NCBI GenBank assembly: GCA_900319465.1
Contig: ONOL01000003.1
Coordinates: 1 to 64,000 of the forward strand
From: an uncultured Eubacteriales bacterium
Lineage (GTDB): Bacteria; Bacillota; Clostridia; Oscillospirales; Oscillospiraceae
Length of the DNA stretch: 64,000 nucleotides
Direction of reading: 5' to 3'
The translations under genes and the position numbers were made by a program. The notes beneath the pieces are model-generated. The model was given only the letters and a program-made list of their open reading frames with translations, had not been told where the DNA came from and made no database searches. Shown here piece after piece: positions 9,549-17,965 of the stretch. Numbering within the stretch: the stretch's first letter is position 1; every line of letters starts with the position of its first letter.

Positions 9549-11507
9549 ATGGCTAAGCACCTTGCCCCATCCAAAAAGAAAGAGAGAAAGCTGCCGGAGT
9601 TTCGGCAGGAAGTGCTGCCGAAGGTGGTCAATTTCCGCTTTGGCCAGACAAAAAAACAGTATTTCCGGGAATTTTCCCTGCGGATGATGATCCCGGTTCT
9701 GGCTGCGGCGCTGCTGTTTCTGGTCGGCTTTCTGCTGCGCTCGCCCATGTGGGTCAAAGTTCTTCTGCTCGGGGCCTCCGCTCTTTGCTCGGCCTTTGAT
9801 CTGCTGCGCCGCTGCCTGAAAAAGCTTGTCAACCGGAAGCTGCCGGATGAAGATCTCCTGTTCCTGATCGCCGCGATCCTCGCCTTCTGCCTCGGCGAAT
9901 ATGCCGCCGGCGCCTTCAGCCTTCTGGTCATCCGCGCCGCCGAGCTCGTGCAGGCCTACGTTCTGGCCCGGAGCGACAACGGCGTTGAGGTCCTGCGCGC
10001 GATCATGCCCGAGAAGGCGCGCGTGATGCATGGAGAGGAGGCGGTCGAGACCGTCCCCGAAGCCGTACAGGTCGGCGATACGCTGCTCGTTCAGCCGGGC
10101 GACCGGGTCCCGGTGGACGGGGAAGTGCTGTCCGGCATGAGCACGCTGGATCGCTCCGCGCTGACCGGGGATAGGGAAGCGTTCAATGTCTCGATCGGCA
10201 GCAAGCTGCGCTCCGGCTGCGTCAATCTGAGCGCGCCTCTGACGATGAGGGCAGAAAAGAGCTTTGAGGATTCCACCGCGGCAAAGCGGCTGGAGAGCTT
10301 CGAGCAGGCCAGGGCGATGAATTCCAAGCTGGAGAAGCGGCTCAGCCGATACAGCGCGATGTATACGCCGATCGTTGCTCTTTTGGCGCTGATCCTCGGC
10401 GTCATCGTCCCGATCTTTACCGGCAACTGGATCGGCGGCCTGCACCAGGCGGTCATCTTCCTCCTCCTTTGTTCCCCCTGCGCGCTGCTGATCTCGGTGC
10501 CGCTGTGCTTCGAGGGAGCGATCGTCTGCGCGGAGCGAAAGGGCGTACGGGTATTCGGCAAGAGCTGCATCGAGAGGCTTGCTCATGTGCGGACCATGGC
10601 TTTCGGCAAAACCGGCGTGATCACGGACGGGAATTTCCGCGTGACGGACGTTTTCCCGGACGGGGTTGGCGAGATGGACCTGCTCGCCATGGCCGCCGCC
10701 GCGGAGAGCCATTCCCGCAATCCCGTGGGCAAGGCGCTGCGGCAGGCGGGCGCCTGGACGAAGGAGACCGGCGACGGCGTCATGCAGATCGAGGAGATCC
10801 CCGGCCGCGGCGTGAGCGCTTTCATCGAGGGCCGCCACGTTTACGTGGGCAACGCGGCGCTGCTGGAGGAGCACGGGATCTTCTACCTCACGCCGAACCG
10901 CGCCGGCTCCGCGATCCACGTGGCGGTCGAAAACCAGTACTGGGGTCATATCCTGCTCAGCGACAAGATCCGTGAAGGCGCGTTCGACGCGCTGGAGGAT
11001 CTGCGCGCGCAGGGCGTCAACCAGATGGTTCTGCTCACCGGCGACGTGCTCTCCGTTTCCAAGAGCATCGCCTCCGCGCTGAATTTCGATATGGTGCGCT
11101 CCGAGCTCTCTCCCGACGGGAAGCTCTCCGCCATACGCTATCTCAAGCAGGGGCTCGGCGACCGGGCGACCCTCGCCTACGTGGGCGATGGGATCAACGA
11201 CGCCGCCCTGTTCGACGAGGCGCATGTCGGCGTCTCTCTGGATACGCTCCGGCATGACGACGGAACCGACAAGGCCGACGTGGCCGTCATGTCCGGCGAG
11301 ATCCGCCGACTTCCCGCCCTGCTTCGCATCGCCGTTGCCGCATGGAAGGCCGTATTGCAGAACATCGTTCTCTGCTGCGCGGTCAAGGCCCTTTTGCTGA
11401 TCCTCGCGCTCTGCGGCGCGGCTCCGATCGCAATCTGCGCGGCTGCGGACGCGCTCTGTGTCGTATTGACGGCTCTCAACTCTCTGCGCACCTTTACGGT
11501 GGAGTAA
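9549..11507 (+). CDS. P1B-type ATPase homologue lacking the phosphorylated aspartate
   Basis: A 652-aa membrane protein with the layout of heavy-metal P-type ATPases but no N-terminal metal-binding domain. The actuator domain (about 160-230) has PGDRVPVDGEVLSG but TGDR where TGES is expected. The membrane motif is SPCAL. The phosphorylation loop, normally DKTGT, reads FGKTGV: residue 353 is Gly (codon GGC at 10605-10607), one base from Asp. The HP dipeptide of the N domain is NP, while GDGINDAAL is kept. The protein therefore probably cannot form the phospho-enzyme; it may be a binding or regulatory pseudo-ATPase. I chose the ATG at 9549; longer in-frame starts would run through ligA and the VanZ-like gene. 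Confidence 0.88.
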   Translation: MAKHLAPSKKKERKLPEFRQEVLPKVVNFRFGQTKKQYFREFSLRMMIPVLAAALLFLVGFLLRSPMWVKVLLLGASALCSAFDLLRRCLKKLVNRKLPDEDLLFLIAAILAFCLGEYAAGAFSLLVIRAAELVQAYVLARSDNGVEVLRAIMPEKARVMHGEEAVETVPEAVQVGDTLLVQPGDRVPVDGEVLSGMSTLDRSALTGDREAFNVSIGSKLRSGCVNLSAPLTMRAEKSFEDSTAAKRLESFEQARAMNSKLEKRLSRYSAMYTPIVALLALILGVIVPIFTGNWIGGLHQAVIFLLLCSPCALLISVPLCFEGAIVCAERKGVRVFGKSCIERLAHVRTMAFGKTGVITDGNFRVTDVFPDGVGEMDLLAMAAAAESHSRNPVGKALRQAGAWTKETGDGVMQIEEIPGRGVSAFIEGRHVYVGNAALLEEHGIFYLTPNRAGSAIHVAVENQYWGHILLSDKIREGAFDALEDLRAQGVNQMVLLTGDVLSVSKSIASALNFDMVRSELSPDGKLSAIRYLKQGLGDRATLAYVGDGINDAALFDEAHVGVSLDTLRHDDGTDKADVAVMSGEIRRLPALLRIAVAAWKAVLQNIVLCCAVKALLLILALCGAAPIAICAAADALCVVLTALNSLRTFTVE

Positions 11508-11508
11508 T

Positions 11509-12093
11509 ATGAATTGCTACGATTTTGACCGGACGGTTTTCTTTCCTGACAGCTCTTATCTCTTCGTCACCTACTGCCTGCGCCGCTATCCGCGCGCAGT
11601 GCTCCGGGCGATGCCCGGAACGATGCTTACCGGCTTGCTGAAGCTCTGCGGACTGCGCGAGACGCGGGATTTGAAGGAAAAGATCTTTTCTTTCCTGCCG
11701 TATCTGGATGACGTGGACGGGATCGTGCAAGCGTTCTGGGCGGAAAACTTTGACGCGGGCATCGCGGATTGGTATCTGCGCCGCCGTCGGGACGACGATG
11801 TAATCCTGTCCGCGTCCCCGGAGTTCCTGCTGCGGCCCGCCGCCGAACGGCTGGGCGTTCGTCTGATTGCGACGCGAATGGATCGCCACAGCGGGGAGAT
11901 CATCGGGAAAAACTGCCACGATTACGAGAAGGTGACGCGCTTTTATCGCGAATTCCCGGGACAGCGGCCGGAGAACTTTTATTCCGATTCTCTCTCGGAC
12001 AGCCCGATGGCCCGTATTTCAGAGCGCGCATGGCTCGTGGAGGACCGGGAGACGCTGCGTCACTGGCCGGAGACAAACGGAGGCCTTCGATGA
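11509..12093 (+). CDS. HAD-superfamily phosphatase (HAD-IB, phosphoserine phosphatase-like)
   Basis: A 194-aa cytoplasmic HAD hydrolase. Motif I is YDFDRTVF (nucleophile Asp5, acid Asp7), motif II is LSASPEF near residue 103, and the metal-binding motif is YSDSLSDSPM near 158. HAD-IB members remove phosphate from small molecules such as phosphoserine or phospholipid precursors; the substrate here is unknown. It begins 1 nt after the ATPase homologue and overlaps the MATE start (ATGA), so these three genes are likely translated together. Confidence 0.85.
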   Translation: MNCYDFDRTVFFPDSSYLFVTYCLRRYPRAVLRAMPGTMLTGLLKLCGLRETRDLKEKIFSFLPYLDDVDGIVQAFWAENFDAGIADWYLRRRRDDDVILSASPEFLLRPAAERLGVRLIATRMDRHSGEIIGKNCHDYEKVTRFYREFPGQRPENFYSDSLSDSPMARISERAWLVEDRETLRHWPETNGGLR

Positions 12094-13451
12094 AACGGAG
12101 GCCTCCTTCTCAAAGCCGGCGCGCCTATCTGACCGAGACGCCGATCTCAACGCTGATCTGTACGCTGGCTGTCCCGACGATCATCAGCATGCTGGTGACC
12201 GGCGTCTACAACGCTGCCGATACCTATTTTGTCGGACGCATCTCCACCCAGGCGACCGCTGCGGTCGGCCTCGTTTTTTCCGTGATGGCCATGATCCAGG
12301 CTCTTGGCTTCTTCTGCGGCCAGGGATCCGGCAATTATCTCTCCCGCCTGTTGGGATCGGGAGAGCTGCAGAAAGCCAATGAGATCGCGGTCACCGGCTT
12401 TTCGATGGCGCTTGCTGCCGGACTCTGCACCGCCGCGTTCGGCAATCTCTTCGCCGTCCCGCTCGCAAGGCTGCTCGGCGCCACGGCTTCCACCCTCCCC
12501 GATACGCTTGCCTATCTGCGTGTGATCCTGATCGGCGCGCCGTTTATGATGTGCCAGTGCGTCATCAACAATCAGCTCCGGTTCCAGGGCAGCGCTTTTT
12601 ACGCCATGATCGGTCTGATGTGCGGCGCAGTCGTCAACATCGGGCTGGACCCGCTGCTGATTTTTGCCTTTCGGCTCGGCGTCCCCGGCGCGGCGATCGC
12701 CACGGTCTGCGGTCAGATCACCGGCTTCTGTGTTCTTCTGCTCGGCAGTACGAGAGGGGAGAATATCCGCCTTCGCGTAAACAATATCCGTATGAGCGCG
12801 GACAATATCATGCAGATCGTCAACGGCGGTCTGCCTTCTCTCATGCGGCAGGGGATGGCGGCGGTCTCCGTTGTTCTTCTCAACCGCTTCGCCAATGCCT
12901 GCGGCGGCGACGCCGCGATCGCCGGCATGTCTGTTGTAAACCGTACGATGCAGCTGCTCTCCTCGGCGCTGATCGGTTTCGGTCAGGGCTACCAGCCGGT
13001 CTGCTCCTTCAATTACGGCGCAGGACGCTGCCGCCGTGTTCGGGAAGGTTATTTCTTCTGCGTCCGCTACGGGACGATCCTGATGACGCTGGCAGCCGCC
13101 GTCTGCCTGCTGTTTCCCGCTCCCATCGTGGCTTTTTTCCGCGACGATCCGGCGGTGATCGAGGTCGGCGCGCGTGCGCTGCGCTGGCAGGCGTGCGCGC
13201 TCCCGCTCATGGCGACCTCGATCCTGACCAATATGATGCTGCAGGCAAGCGGACAGGGGATCCGTTCCGCGATCACCTCATCCGCAAGAAACGGGATCTT
13301 TTTTATCCCGTTGATCCTGACCCTGCCGAAGCTGCTCGGTCTGCGGGGCGTCGAGATGACACAGGCCTGCGCGGACGCGCTGACCTTTCTTCTCTGTATT
13401 CCCTTTGCCGCCTCTTTCCTGCGAAAACTGCGCCGGATGGAGTCGGAATAA
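12090..13451 (+). CDS. MATE-family efflux transporter
   Basis: A 453-aa polytopic membrane protein with about 12 helices. Family marks include LAVPTIISMLVTGVYNAADTYFVG at the N-terminus, a second half starting near NGGLPSLMRQG, and GFGQGYQPVCSFNYGA. MATE proteins export drugs or metabolites with Na+ or H+ antiport. The start ATG at 12090 has CGGAGG before it and overlaps the preceding stop. It is the last gene of the murD operon, with terminator 13457-13482 just after it. The substrate is unknown. Confidence 0.92.
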   Translation: MKRRPPSQSRRAYLTETPISTLICTLAVPTIISMLVTGVYNAADTYFVGRISTQATAAVGLVFSVMAMIQALGFFCGQGSGNYLSRLLGSGELQKANEIAVTGFSMALAAGLCTAAFGNLFAVPLARLLGATASTLPDTLAYLRVILIGAPFMMCQCVINNQLRFQGSAFYAMIGLMCGAVVNIGLDPLLIFAFRLGVPGAAIATVCGQITGFCVLLLGSTRGENIRLRVNNIRMSADNIMQIVNGGLPSLMRQGMAAVSVVLLNRFANACGGDAAIAGMSVVNRTMQLLSSALIGFGQGYQPVCSFNYGAGRCRRVREGYFFCVRYGTILMTLAAAVCLLFPAPIVAFFRDDPAVIEVGARALRWQACALPLMATSILTNMMLQASGQGIRSAITSSARNGIFFIPLILTLPKLLGLRGVEMTQACADALTFLLCIPFAASFLRKLRRMESE

Positions 13452-13456
13452 AAAAC

Positions 13457-13482
13457 AAAGGCGATCCGACCGGATCGCCTTT
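13457..13482. terminator. Bidirectional terminator
   Basis: AAAGGCGATCC / GGATCGCCTTT stem with a short loop between the converging MATE gene and the small membrane protein gene; T-rich on both outer sides. Confidence 0.85.
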
Positions 13483-13497
13483 GAAATATTTTTCCGT

Positions 13498-13974
13498 TTA
13501 TTTTTTCTCTTTGAAATCGGGAATGAAGCTGCCGTCAATGCCCATGGCTTTCAGGCGCGCCTTCATCTGCCCGGTTTTTTTGTTGTACATCGCGGTGCGC
13601 AGCTCATCATCCGGCACGAAGCGGCAGTACGAATTGCAGAAGCTGTCGAACATCTCGCGGTTGCGGGCGGAGACGCGGGGGATCAGCAGCACGACCGCCA
13701 CAACGGCACCGGCGAGAAAGCCAATCCTTATGTACAGCGGGCACCATACGAGCACAGCGGCAAGAATCGCGGCCGCGACGACCCCGCAGAAGACAACGGA
13801 GACCACCGTATAGCGCTTCGCGCCGACGGCAATGAGATCCTCCTGCAAGCTGTTCATTTTTTGGATCATGGGGAAGGCCGTAGTATAATTAAAGAAGATC
13901 TGGCGGAGAAACAGATAAGCCCAAAGCCAACCGCCGAGAAAAAGAGCGCCGGCCAGCATGATTTTGATTTCCAT
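13498..13974 (-). CDS. Small membrane protein of unknown function
   Basis: I do not recognise this 158-aa protein. It has an N-terminal hydrophobic segment (residues 4-28) and two more helices at about 56-80 and 84-100, then a soluble, charged C-terminus with two Cys (SFCNSYCRF). GGAGG lies 10 nt before the ATG. A SigA-type promoter at 14009-14037 makes it a single-gene unit, divergent from the spoIIIA operon. Confidence 0.7.
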   Translation of the reverse strand: MEIKIMLAGALFLGGWLWAYLFLRQIFFNYTTAFPMIQKMNSLQEDLIAVGAKRYTVVSVVFCGVVAAAILAAVLVWCPLYIRIGFLAGAVVAVVLLIPRVSARNREMFDSFCNSYCRFVPDDELRTAMYNKKTGQMKARLKAMGIDGSFIPDFKEKK

Positions 13975-14008
13975 TCGATGTCAACCTCCATAGCGGGAAT
14001 CCGTTGGT

Positions 14009-14037
14009 ATTGTAGCACAAGCGAATACAAGTTTCAA
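14009..14037 (-). promoter_or_regulatory. SigA-type promoter of the small membrane protein gene
   Basis: On the minus strand TTGAAA (14032-14037), 17-bp spacer, TACAAT (14009-14014). Confidence 0.65.
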
Positions 14038-14039
14038 GA

Positions 14040-14065
14040 ATAATTCCGCTCGCCGGGCATAGATT
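14040..14065 (+). promoter_or_regulatory. Putative SigE-type promoter of spoIIIA
   Basis: ATA (14040-14042), 15 bp, CATAGATT (14058-14065), matching the SigE pattern ATA-N15/16-CATANNNT, 20 bp before the spoIIIAA start. In Bacillus the spoIIIA operon is SigE-dependent. No SigA-type element is seen on this strand. Confidence 0.5.
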
Positions 14066-14085
14066 GTGATACGGGAAGTGAGAGG

Positions 14086-14949
14086 ATGAACGGATACGCT
14101 CTGGCCGCGGATTTGCTGCCTGAGGATTACCGCAGGGCACTGCCGCCCGCCTGCCTGGAGGCGGAGGAGATCCGCCTGCGCGTGGGGCGCAGCCCTACGC
14201 TTCTCCGGGACGGACGGGAGCAGAGTTTTTTTGAGCGGAGCTGCCAGGAAAAGGATCTGCTCTGCGTGCTGGAAAGGGCAAGCGGCGCGTCACTGCACGC
14301 CGTGTCGGACGCTTTGCGCGAGGGGTATCTCTCCTGCCGCGGGGTGCGGATCGGCGTATGCGGGACCGTGCTTCCCGGCGGCTCGGAAGGCGGATTCGGG
14401 AGCTTCTCTTCCCTGTGCCTGCGCATTCCGAGAGAATGCCGGGGGATCGGCCGCGAGCTGCTGCCGGCCGTGCGGGAAAACGCCGGCGGCGGGACGCTGA
14501 TCGTCTCCCCTCCGGGCGGCGGCAAAACGACGCTGCTGCGGGAACTGATCCGATGCCTATCCAACGGGGGGCTGCGGATCGGCGTTGTGGACGAGCGCAA
14601 CGAGCTGTCCGCGAGCGACGGCGGGAGGGCGGGCTTTGACCTCGGGTTGCGCAGCGACGTTCTCATCGGCGCGGGAAAGGCGGAGGGCGCGATGCTTCTT
14701 CTGCGCTCGATGAATCCCCAGCTGATCGCCATGGACGAGATCACGCGCGCCGAGGATCTCGAGGCGGTACGAAGGATCGCAGGCTGCGGCGTGGGGATAC
14801 TCGCGAGCGCGCACGGGAAGAGTGCGGAGGAAATGCGGCGCCGTCCGATGTACCGCGATTTGCTGGGAAGCGGCGTCTTTTCGCTGGCGCTTCGTATCGA
14901 AGGAGAAGGGAAGGACAGGCGGTATTGCTTAACGGAGATCACACGATAA
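14086..14949 (+). CDS. spoIIIAA: Stage III sporulation protein AA (secretion-type ATPase)
   Basis: Cytoplasmic mother-cell ATPase thought to drive the SpoIIIA-SpoIIQ channel between mother cell and forespore. The Walker A motif is PPGGGKTTLLREL near residue 140, followed by VVDERNEL, FDLGLRSDV and MDEITRAEDLEA. This resembles type II/IV secretion ATPases. The length, 287 aa, is a little under the Bacillus protein. It is the first of eight genes in standard order. Confidence 0.95.
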   Translation: MNGYALAADLLPEDYRRALPPACLEAEEIRLRVGRSPTLLRDGREQSFFERSCQEKDLLCVLERASGASLHAVSDALREGYLSCRGVRIGVCGTVLPGGSEGGFGSFSSLCLRIPRECRGIGRELLPAVRENAGGGTLIVSPPGGGKTTLLRELIRCLSNGGLRIGVVDERNELSASDGGRAGFDLGLRSDVLIGAGKAEGAMLLLRSMNPQLIAMDEITRAEDLEAVRRIAGCGVGILASAHGKSAEEMRRRPMYRDLLGSGVFSLALRIEGEGKDRRYCLTEITR

Positions 14950-15455
14950 AGCTTTTCGGCGCGATCCTCACGGCGGCAGGCTGCCTTTTCGCCGCGTCGG
15001 CATGGAACCGCAGCCGCGTATCCCGCCTGCGAACGCTGGACAGGCTGGTGCAGGCGCTTACATACATGGAAGCGGAGCTTGCCGGGAAAGCGGCGCCGCT
15101 TCCGCAGCTCGCACTTCGTCTTTCCCGTCAGACAGACGGAGCGGTCGGAAGGTTTTTTGCCGCGCTGGTTCGGGAGATGGACGCTCTCGGCGAACGGCCC
15201 TTTTGCGAAATCTGGACGGAGGCTGCGGAGGCGAATCTGCCGGAGCTGCGCAATCGTGAGCGGGACGCGATCCGGGATCTGGGGGCGTCGCTTGGCCGCT
15301 ATCCCGTCGGGATGCAGCGCGAAGCGATCGCGGTCTGCCGGGAGCTTCTGCTGCGGGAAATCAATGCGGCGAGACAGAATGAACGGGAGGAAAGCAGGCT
15401 CGTCTGGGGACTCTCCGCCTCGGCCGGCCTCCTGCTCTGGATCGTACTGATATGA
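14925..15455 (+). CDS. spoIIIAB: Stage III sporulation protein AB
   Basis: Membrane protein of the SpoIIIA complex, with a short N-terminal helix, a helical soluble domain resembling type II secretion GspF, and a C-terminal hydrophobic helix. The start is uncertain. A TTG at 14925 (176 aa) overlaps spoIIIAA by 25 bp. The conserved N-terminus only begins at IKLFGAIL, and an ATA at 14946, overlapping the spoIIIAA stop as ATAA with GGAG 9 nt upstream, is a possible rare start. Confidence 0.9.
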   Translation: MLNGDHTIKLFGAILTAAGCLFAASAWNRSRVSRLRTLDRLVQALTYMEAELAGKAAPLPQLALRLSRQTDGAVGRFFAALVREMDALGERPFCEIWTEAAEANLPELRNRERDAIRDLGASLGRYPVGMQREAIAVCRELLLREINAARQNEREESRLVWGLSASAGLLLWIVLI

Positions 15456-15462
15456 GGAAGCC

Positions 15463-15657
15463 ATGGAAGTAGATCTCATTTTCAGAATTGCGGCGGTGGG
15501 GATACTGGTCGCCGTTCTCAATATCCTGCTGACGCGCTCGGGGCGCGAGGACCAGGCGCTGATGACGACGATCACCGCGCTCGTGGTGGTGCTGATGATC
15601 GTGGTACAGAAGATCAGCGAGCTTTTCAGCCTCATCAAGACGCTCTTCAACCTGTAG
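15463..15657 (+). CDS. spoIIIAC: Stage III sporulation protein AC
   Basis: A 64-aa integral membrane protein with two helices (about residues 5-24 and 34-53) and the family pattern MEVDLIFRIAAVGILV...GREDQA...TITALVVVL. Part of the membrane platform of the SpoIIIA channel. It lies 7 bp after spoIIIAB and 1 bp before spoIIIAD. Confidence 0.95.
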   Translation: MEVDLIFRIAAVGILVAVLNILLTRSGREDQALMTTITALVVVLMIVVQKISELFSLIKTLFNL

Positions 15658-15658
15658 T

Positions 15659-16045
15659 ATGGAGCTGGTTTACAGGGCGGCGGCGCTCGCGCTCACGGCT
15701 GCGGTGCTGACGCTTGTGATTCGAAAAAAGAATCCGGAGATGGCGAGCCTGTTGAGCATCGCGGCAATTACCGCCGTGCTGCTGGCCGCACTGCGCTATG
15801 CCGAGGCGTTCCGCGAGCTGACCGCGACGGTGCGAACGCTTCTGGACGGGAGCGAGAGCTATCTGCTTCCCGTACTCAAATGCCTTGCGGCGGCGATCGT
15901 GACCCGCATCGCGTCTGATCTGTGCCGGGATGCGTCCCAGACGGCGCTGGCCTCGGCGGTCGAGCTGACCGGCGCCGTCTGTGCGGTCGGCATCTCGCTG
16001 CCCATGATCCTTGCCGTGCTGAAACGGATCGGAGGACTGCTTTGA
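15659..16045 (+). CDS. spoIIIAD: Stage III sporulation protein AD
   Basis: A 128-aa membrane protein with four predicted helices, related to SpoIIIAC. It has the family segments RKKNPEMASLLSIA and a C-terminal VGISLPMILAVL. It overlaps the spoIIIAE start by 4 nt (TTGA), which suggests coupled translation. Confidence 0.93.
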   Translation: MELVYRAAALALTAAVLTLVIRKKNPEMASLLSIAAITAVLLAALRYAEAFRELTATVRTLLDGSESYLLPVLKCLAAAIVTRIASDLCRDASQTALASAVELTGAVCAVGISLPMILAVLKRIGGLL

Positions 16046-17154
16046 AAAGAGGGATCGCGATTCTGCTTCTTGCGCTGGGCTTTCTGCTGTGGGGCTGCCC
16101 GTCCTGCCTGGCCGAGGGGCTCGTGGAGCAAACCGCCGGTGAGGCAGGCTTGTCCGCGCTGGAAGAGGGGCTTGAGGGAACTGCAAGCCAAATTGCCGGA
16201 GAGCTGCCGATGAACGGCAGCTATGACACGCAAGGCGCGCTCTCACGGCTCTGGGAATACGTGCGCCGGGAGCTGACCGAGCAGTTTCACGCGCAGTTCG
16301 TCTTTGCCCTGCGCCTGGCGGCGCTTCCGTTTCTGTGCGCGCTGGCGGATGCGGTGACCGAGAGCAGAGCCTCGCGGGAGGCCATCTCTCTCGCTGCCTG
16401 CTGCGCGGCGTCCGTTTGGCTGGCCGGGGATTGGGACAGCGGTATTGCACAGGCGATGGATACGCTGGAGAGCCTTTCCGATTACTCAAGAGCCGCGCTG
16501 CCGGTCGTCTATACCGCGGCGGCAGCCGCCGGGGGAGTCAGCTCGGCGCCTCTCAAATACGCGGCGAGCTGTCTTGCCATCGAAGTGATGATGACGGCCT
16601 CCCGCCGCCTGGTGCTGCCCCTGATCCGCTGTTATCTCGCACTCGCGCTCTGCGGCTGCGTTTGTGAAAACAGTCTGGTGGCAGCCGTCGGACGGCTCGT
16701 GAAATTTCTGGCCGTTACGGTCATGAGCGCGGTGACGGCGGGCTTTTGCCTGTATGTGGGGGTAACGGGGCTTGTGGCGGGCAGTACGGATGCGGCGGCG
16801 GTGAAAGCGGCGCGGACGGTCATCGCGGGCGTCCTGCCTGTGGTCGGCGGGATTTTGTCTGACTCGGCAGCTTCGCTGCTCGCCGCCGCCGGTGTGGTCA
16901 GGAGCACGGCCGGCGTGTTTGCGCTCATCGCACTGTGTGCCCTCTGCGCAGGCCCCCTTATCTTCCTGCTGCTGAAAATGCTGTTTCTGCGCGCGGCTGC
17001 GACGCTTGCGGAGCTCCTGCCCGGCGGGCGGCTGTCAAAGCTGCTTGAACAGCTCGGAACGGTGTTCGCCATGCTGCTCGGCCTGCTCGGTAGCAGCGGC
17101 GTGATGCTCTTTTTCTCACTGATGGCCGGTATGAAGGCGGTGGTAACGGGATGA
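16042..17154 (+). CDS. spoIIIAE: Stage III sporulation protein AE
   Basis: A large membrane protein of the SpoIIIA channel platform. The N-terminus is a signal-like helix (MKRGIAILLLALGFLLWG, with AEG after it), followed by an extracytoplasmic segment and about seven helices. The start is a TTG at 16042 that overlaps the spoIIIAD stop, with GGAGG about 6 nt upstream; this gives 370 aa. A longer in-frame frame upstream would run inside spoIIIAD and is not credible. Confidence 0.93.
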   Translation: MKRGIAILLLALGFLLWGCPSCLAEGLVEQTAGEAGLSALEEGLEGTASQIAGELPMNGSYDTQGALSRLWEYVRRELTEQFHAQFVFALRLAALPFLCALADAVTESRASREAISLAACCAASVWLAGDWDSGIAQAMDTLESLSDYSRAALPVVYTAAAAAGGVSSAPLKYAASCLAIEVMMTASRRLVLPLIRCYLALALCGCVCENSLVAAVGRLVKFLAVTVMSAVTAGFCLYVGVTGLVAGSTDAAAVKAARTVIAGVLPVVGGILSDSAASLLAAAGVVRSTAGVFALIALCALCAGPLIFLLLKMLFLRAAATLAELLPGGRLSKLLEQLGTVFAMLLGLLGSSGVMLFFSLMAGMKAVVTG

Positions 17155-17660
17155 TGCAGCCTCTCAACGGCTTCTGTGTGCTGGCCGTATTCTGCGGGGC
17201 GGCGCTGCGTCTTGCGCCGGAGGGAACGGTACGGCGCGTCATGAGCGTTCTGGTGTCCGCGATCCTGCTGCTGCAGCTCTTTGCCGGCATCGGCCTTGAA
17301 GACCTGGAGTCCATCCCGGCAGACCTCGGGAGGATCCGGGAGGCAGAACAGCGCTTCCGGCAGGAGAGCGGGGAGCTGCGGGAGCGTCTTGACCGGCTTG
17401 TCATAGAGGAGGAGCTTCGCACATATATTCAGAACAAAGCGGAGCAGCACGGCGTGCAGATCTCCGAGGTGGAGCTGGAGCTACGCTGGCAGACGGAAGG
17501 CTACTGGCTTCCGTGGTCGCTGAAGGTGGTTGCCGGGGGGACGGAGCGGGATTTTGCGCCGCTGCTGCGCGAGCTGTCAGCGGAGCTGGGGATCCCGGAG
17601 GAAAGACTGCGGTGGTGCGCGGATGACGGACTGGAAGAATCTTCTCAAGCAACTGGATAA
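17151..17660 (+). CDS. spoIIIAF: Stage III sporulation protein AF
   Basis: A 169-aa protein with two N-terminal helices (residues 6-24 and 30-50) and a soluble ring-building domain that includes a coiled stretch (RLDRLVIEEELRTYI) and QISEVELELRW. In Bacillus this domain can form rings in the intermembrane space. The ATG at 17151 overlaps the spoIIIAE stop (ATGA); a second ATG follows at once. Confidence 0.92.
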   Translation: MMQPLNGFCVLAVFCGAALRLAPEGTVRRVMSVLVSAILLLQLFAGIGLEDLESIPADLGRIREAEQRFRQESGELRERLDRLVIEEELRTYIQNKAEQHGVQISEVELELRWQTEGYWLPWSLKVVAGGTERDFAPLLRELSAELGIPEERLRWCADDGLEESSQATG

Positions 17661-17961
17661 GGCGAAGTACCCGCTTCTCGTGTTGCTGATCGGCGTGCTG
17701 CTGATGCTTCTGCCGGGCAGCATCCGTTCGCCGACAGACGGAAGCGGGGAGAGAGACCCCTTTGAGGCGCTGCTGTCCCGCGTAGACGGGGTGGGGGAGA
17801 GCCTGCTCGCTGTCTCTGACGACGGCGTGGTGATCGTCTGCGAAGGTGCGGAGGACCCCGCCGTCCGTCTCTCGCTCCTGCAGGCCGTTCGGTCCTATAC
17901 CGGCTTTACTTCAGATCATATCACGATATTAAAAATGTCGGAGCATGGAAGGGGAGGATAA
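17623..17961 (+). CDS. spoIIIAG: Stage III sporulation protein AG, short form
   Basis: SpoIIIAG forms the large ring of the mother cell-forespore channel. The ATG at 17623 overlaps spoIIIAF by 38 bp and gives 112 aa, about half the Bacillus protein. One membrane helix (KYPLLVLLIGVLLMLL, about residues 12-27) is followed by a single compact ring-building domain: GVGESLLAV leads straight to VVIVCEGAEDPAVR and ITILK. The stretch between these two halves, which in Bacillus holds a large inserted beta-structure, is missing. Position in the operon leaves little doubt on identity. Confidence 0.9.
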   Translation: MTDWKNLLKQLDKAKYPLLVLLIGVLLMLLPGSIRSPTDGSGERDPFEALLSRVDGVGESLLAVSDDGVVIVCEGAEDPAVRLSLLQAVRSYTGFTSDHITILKMSEHGRGG

Positions 17962-17965
17962 ATCC

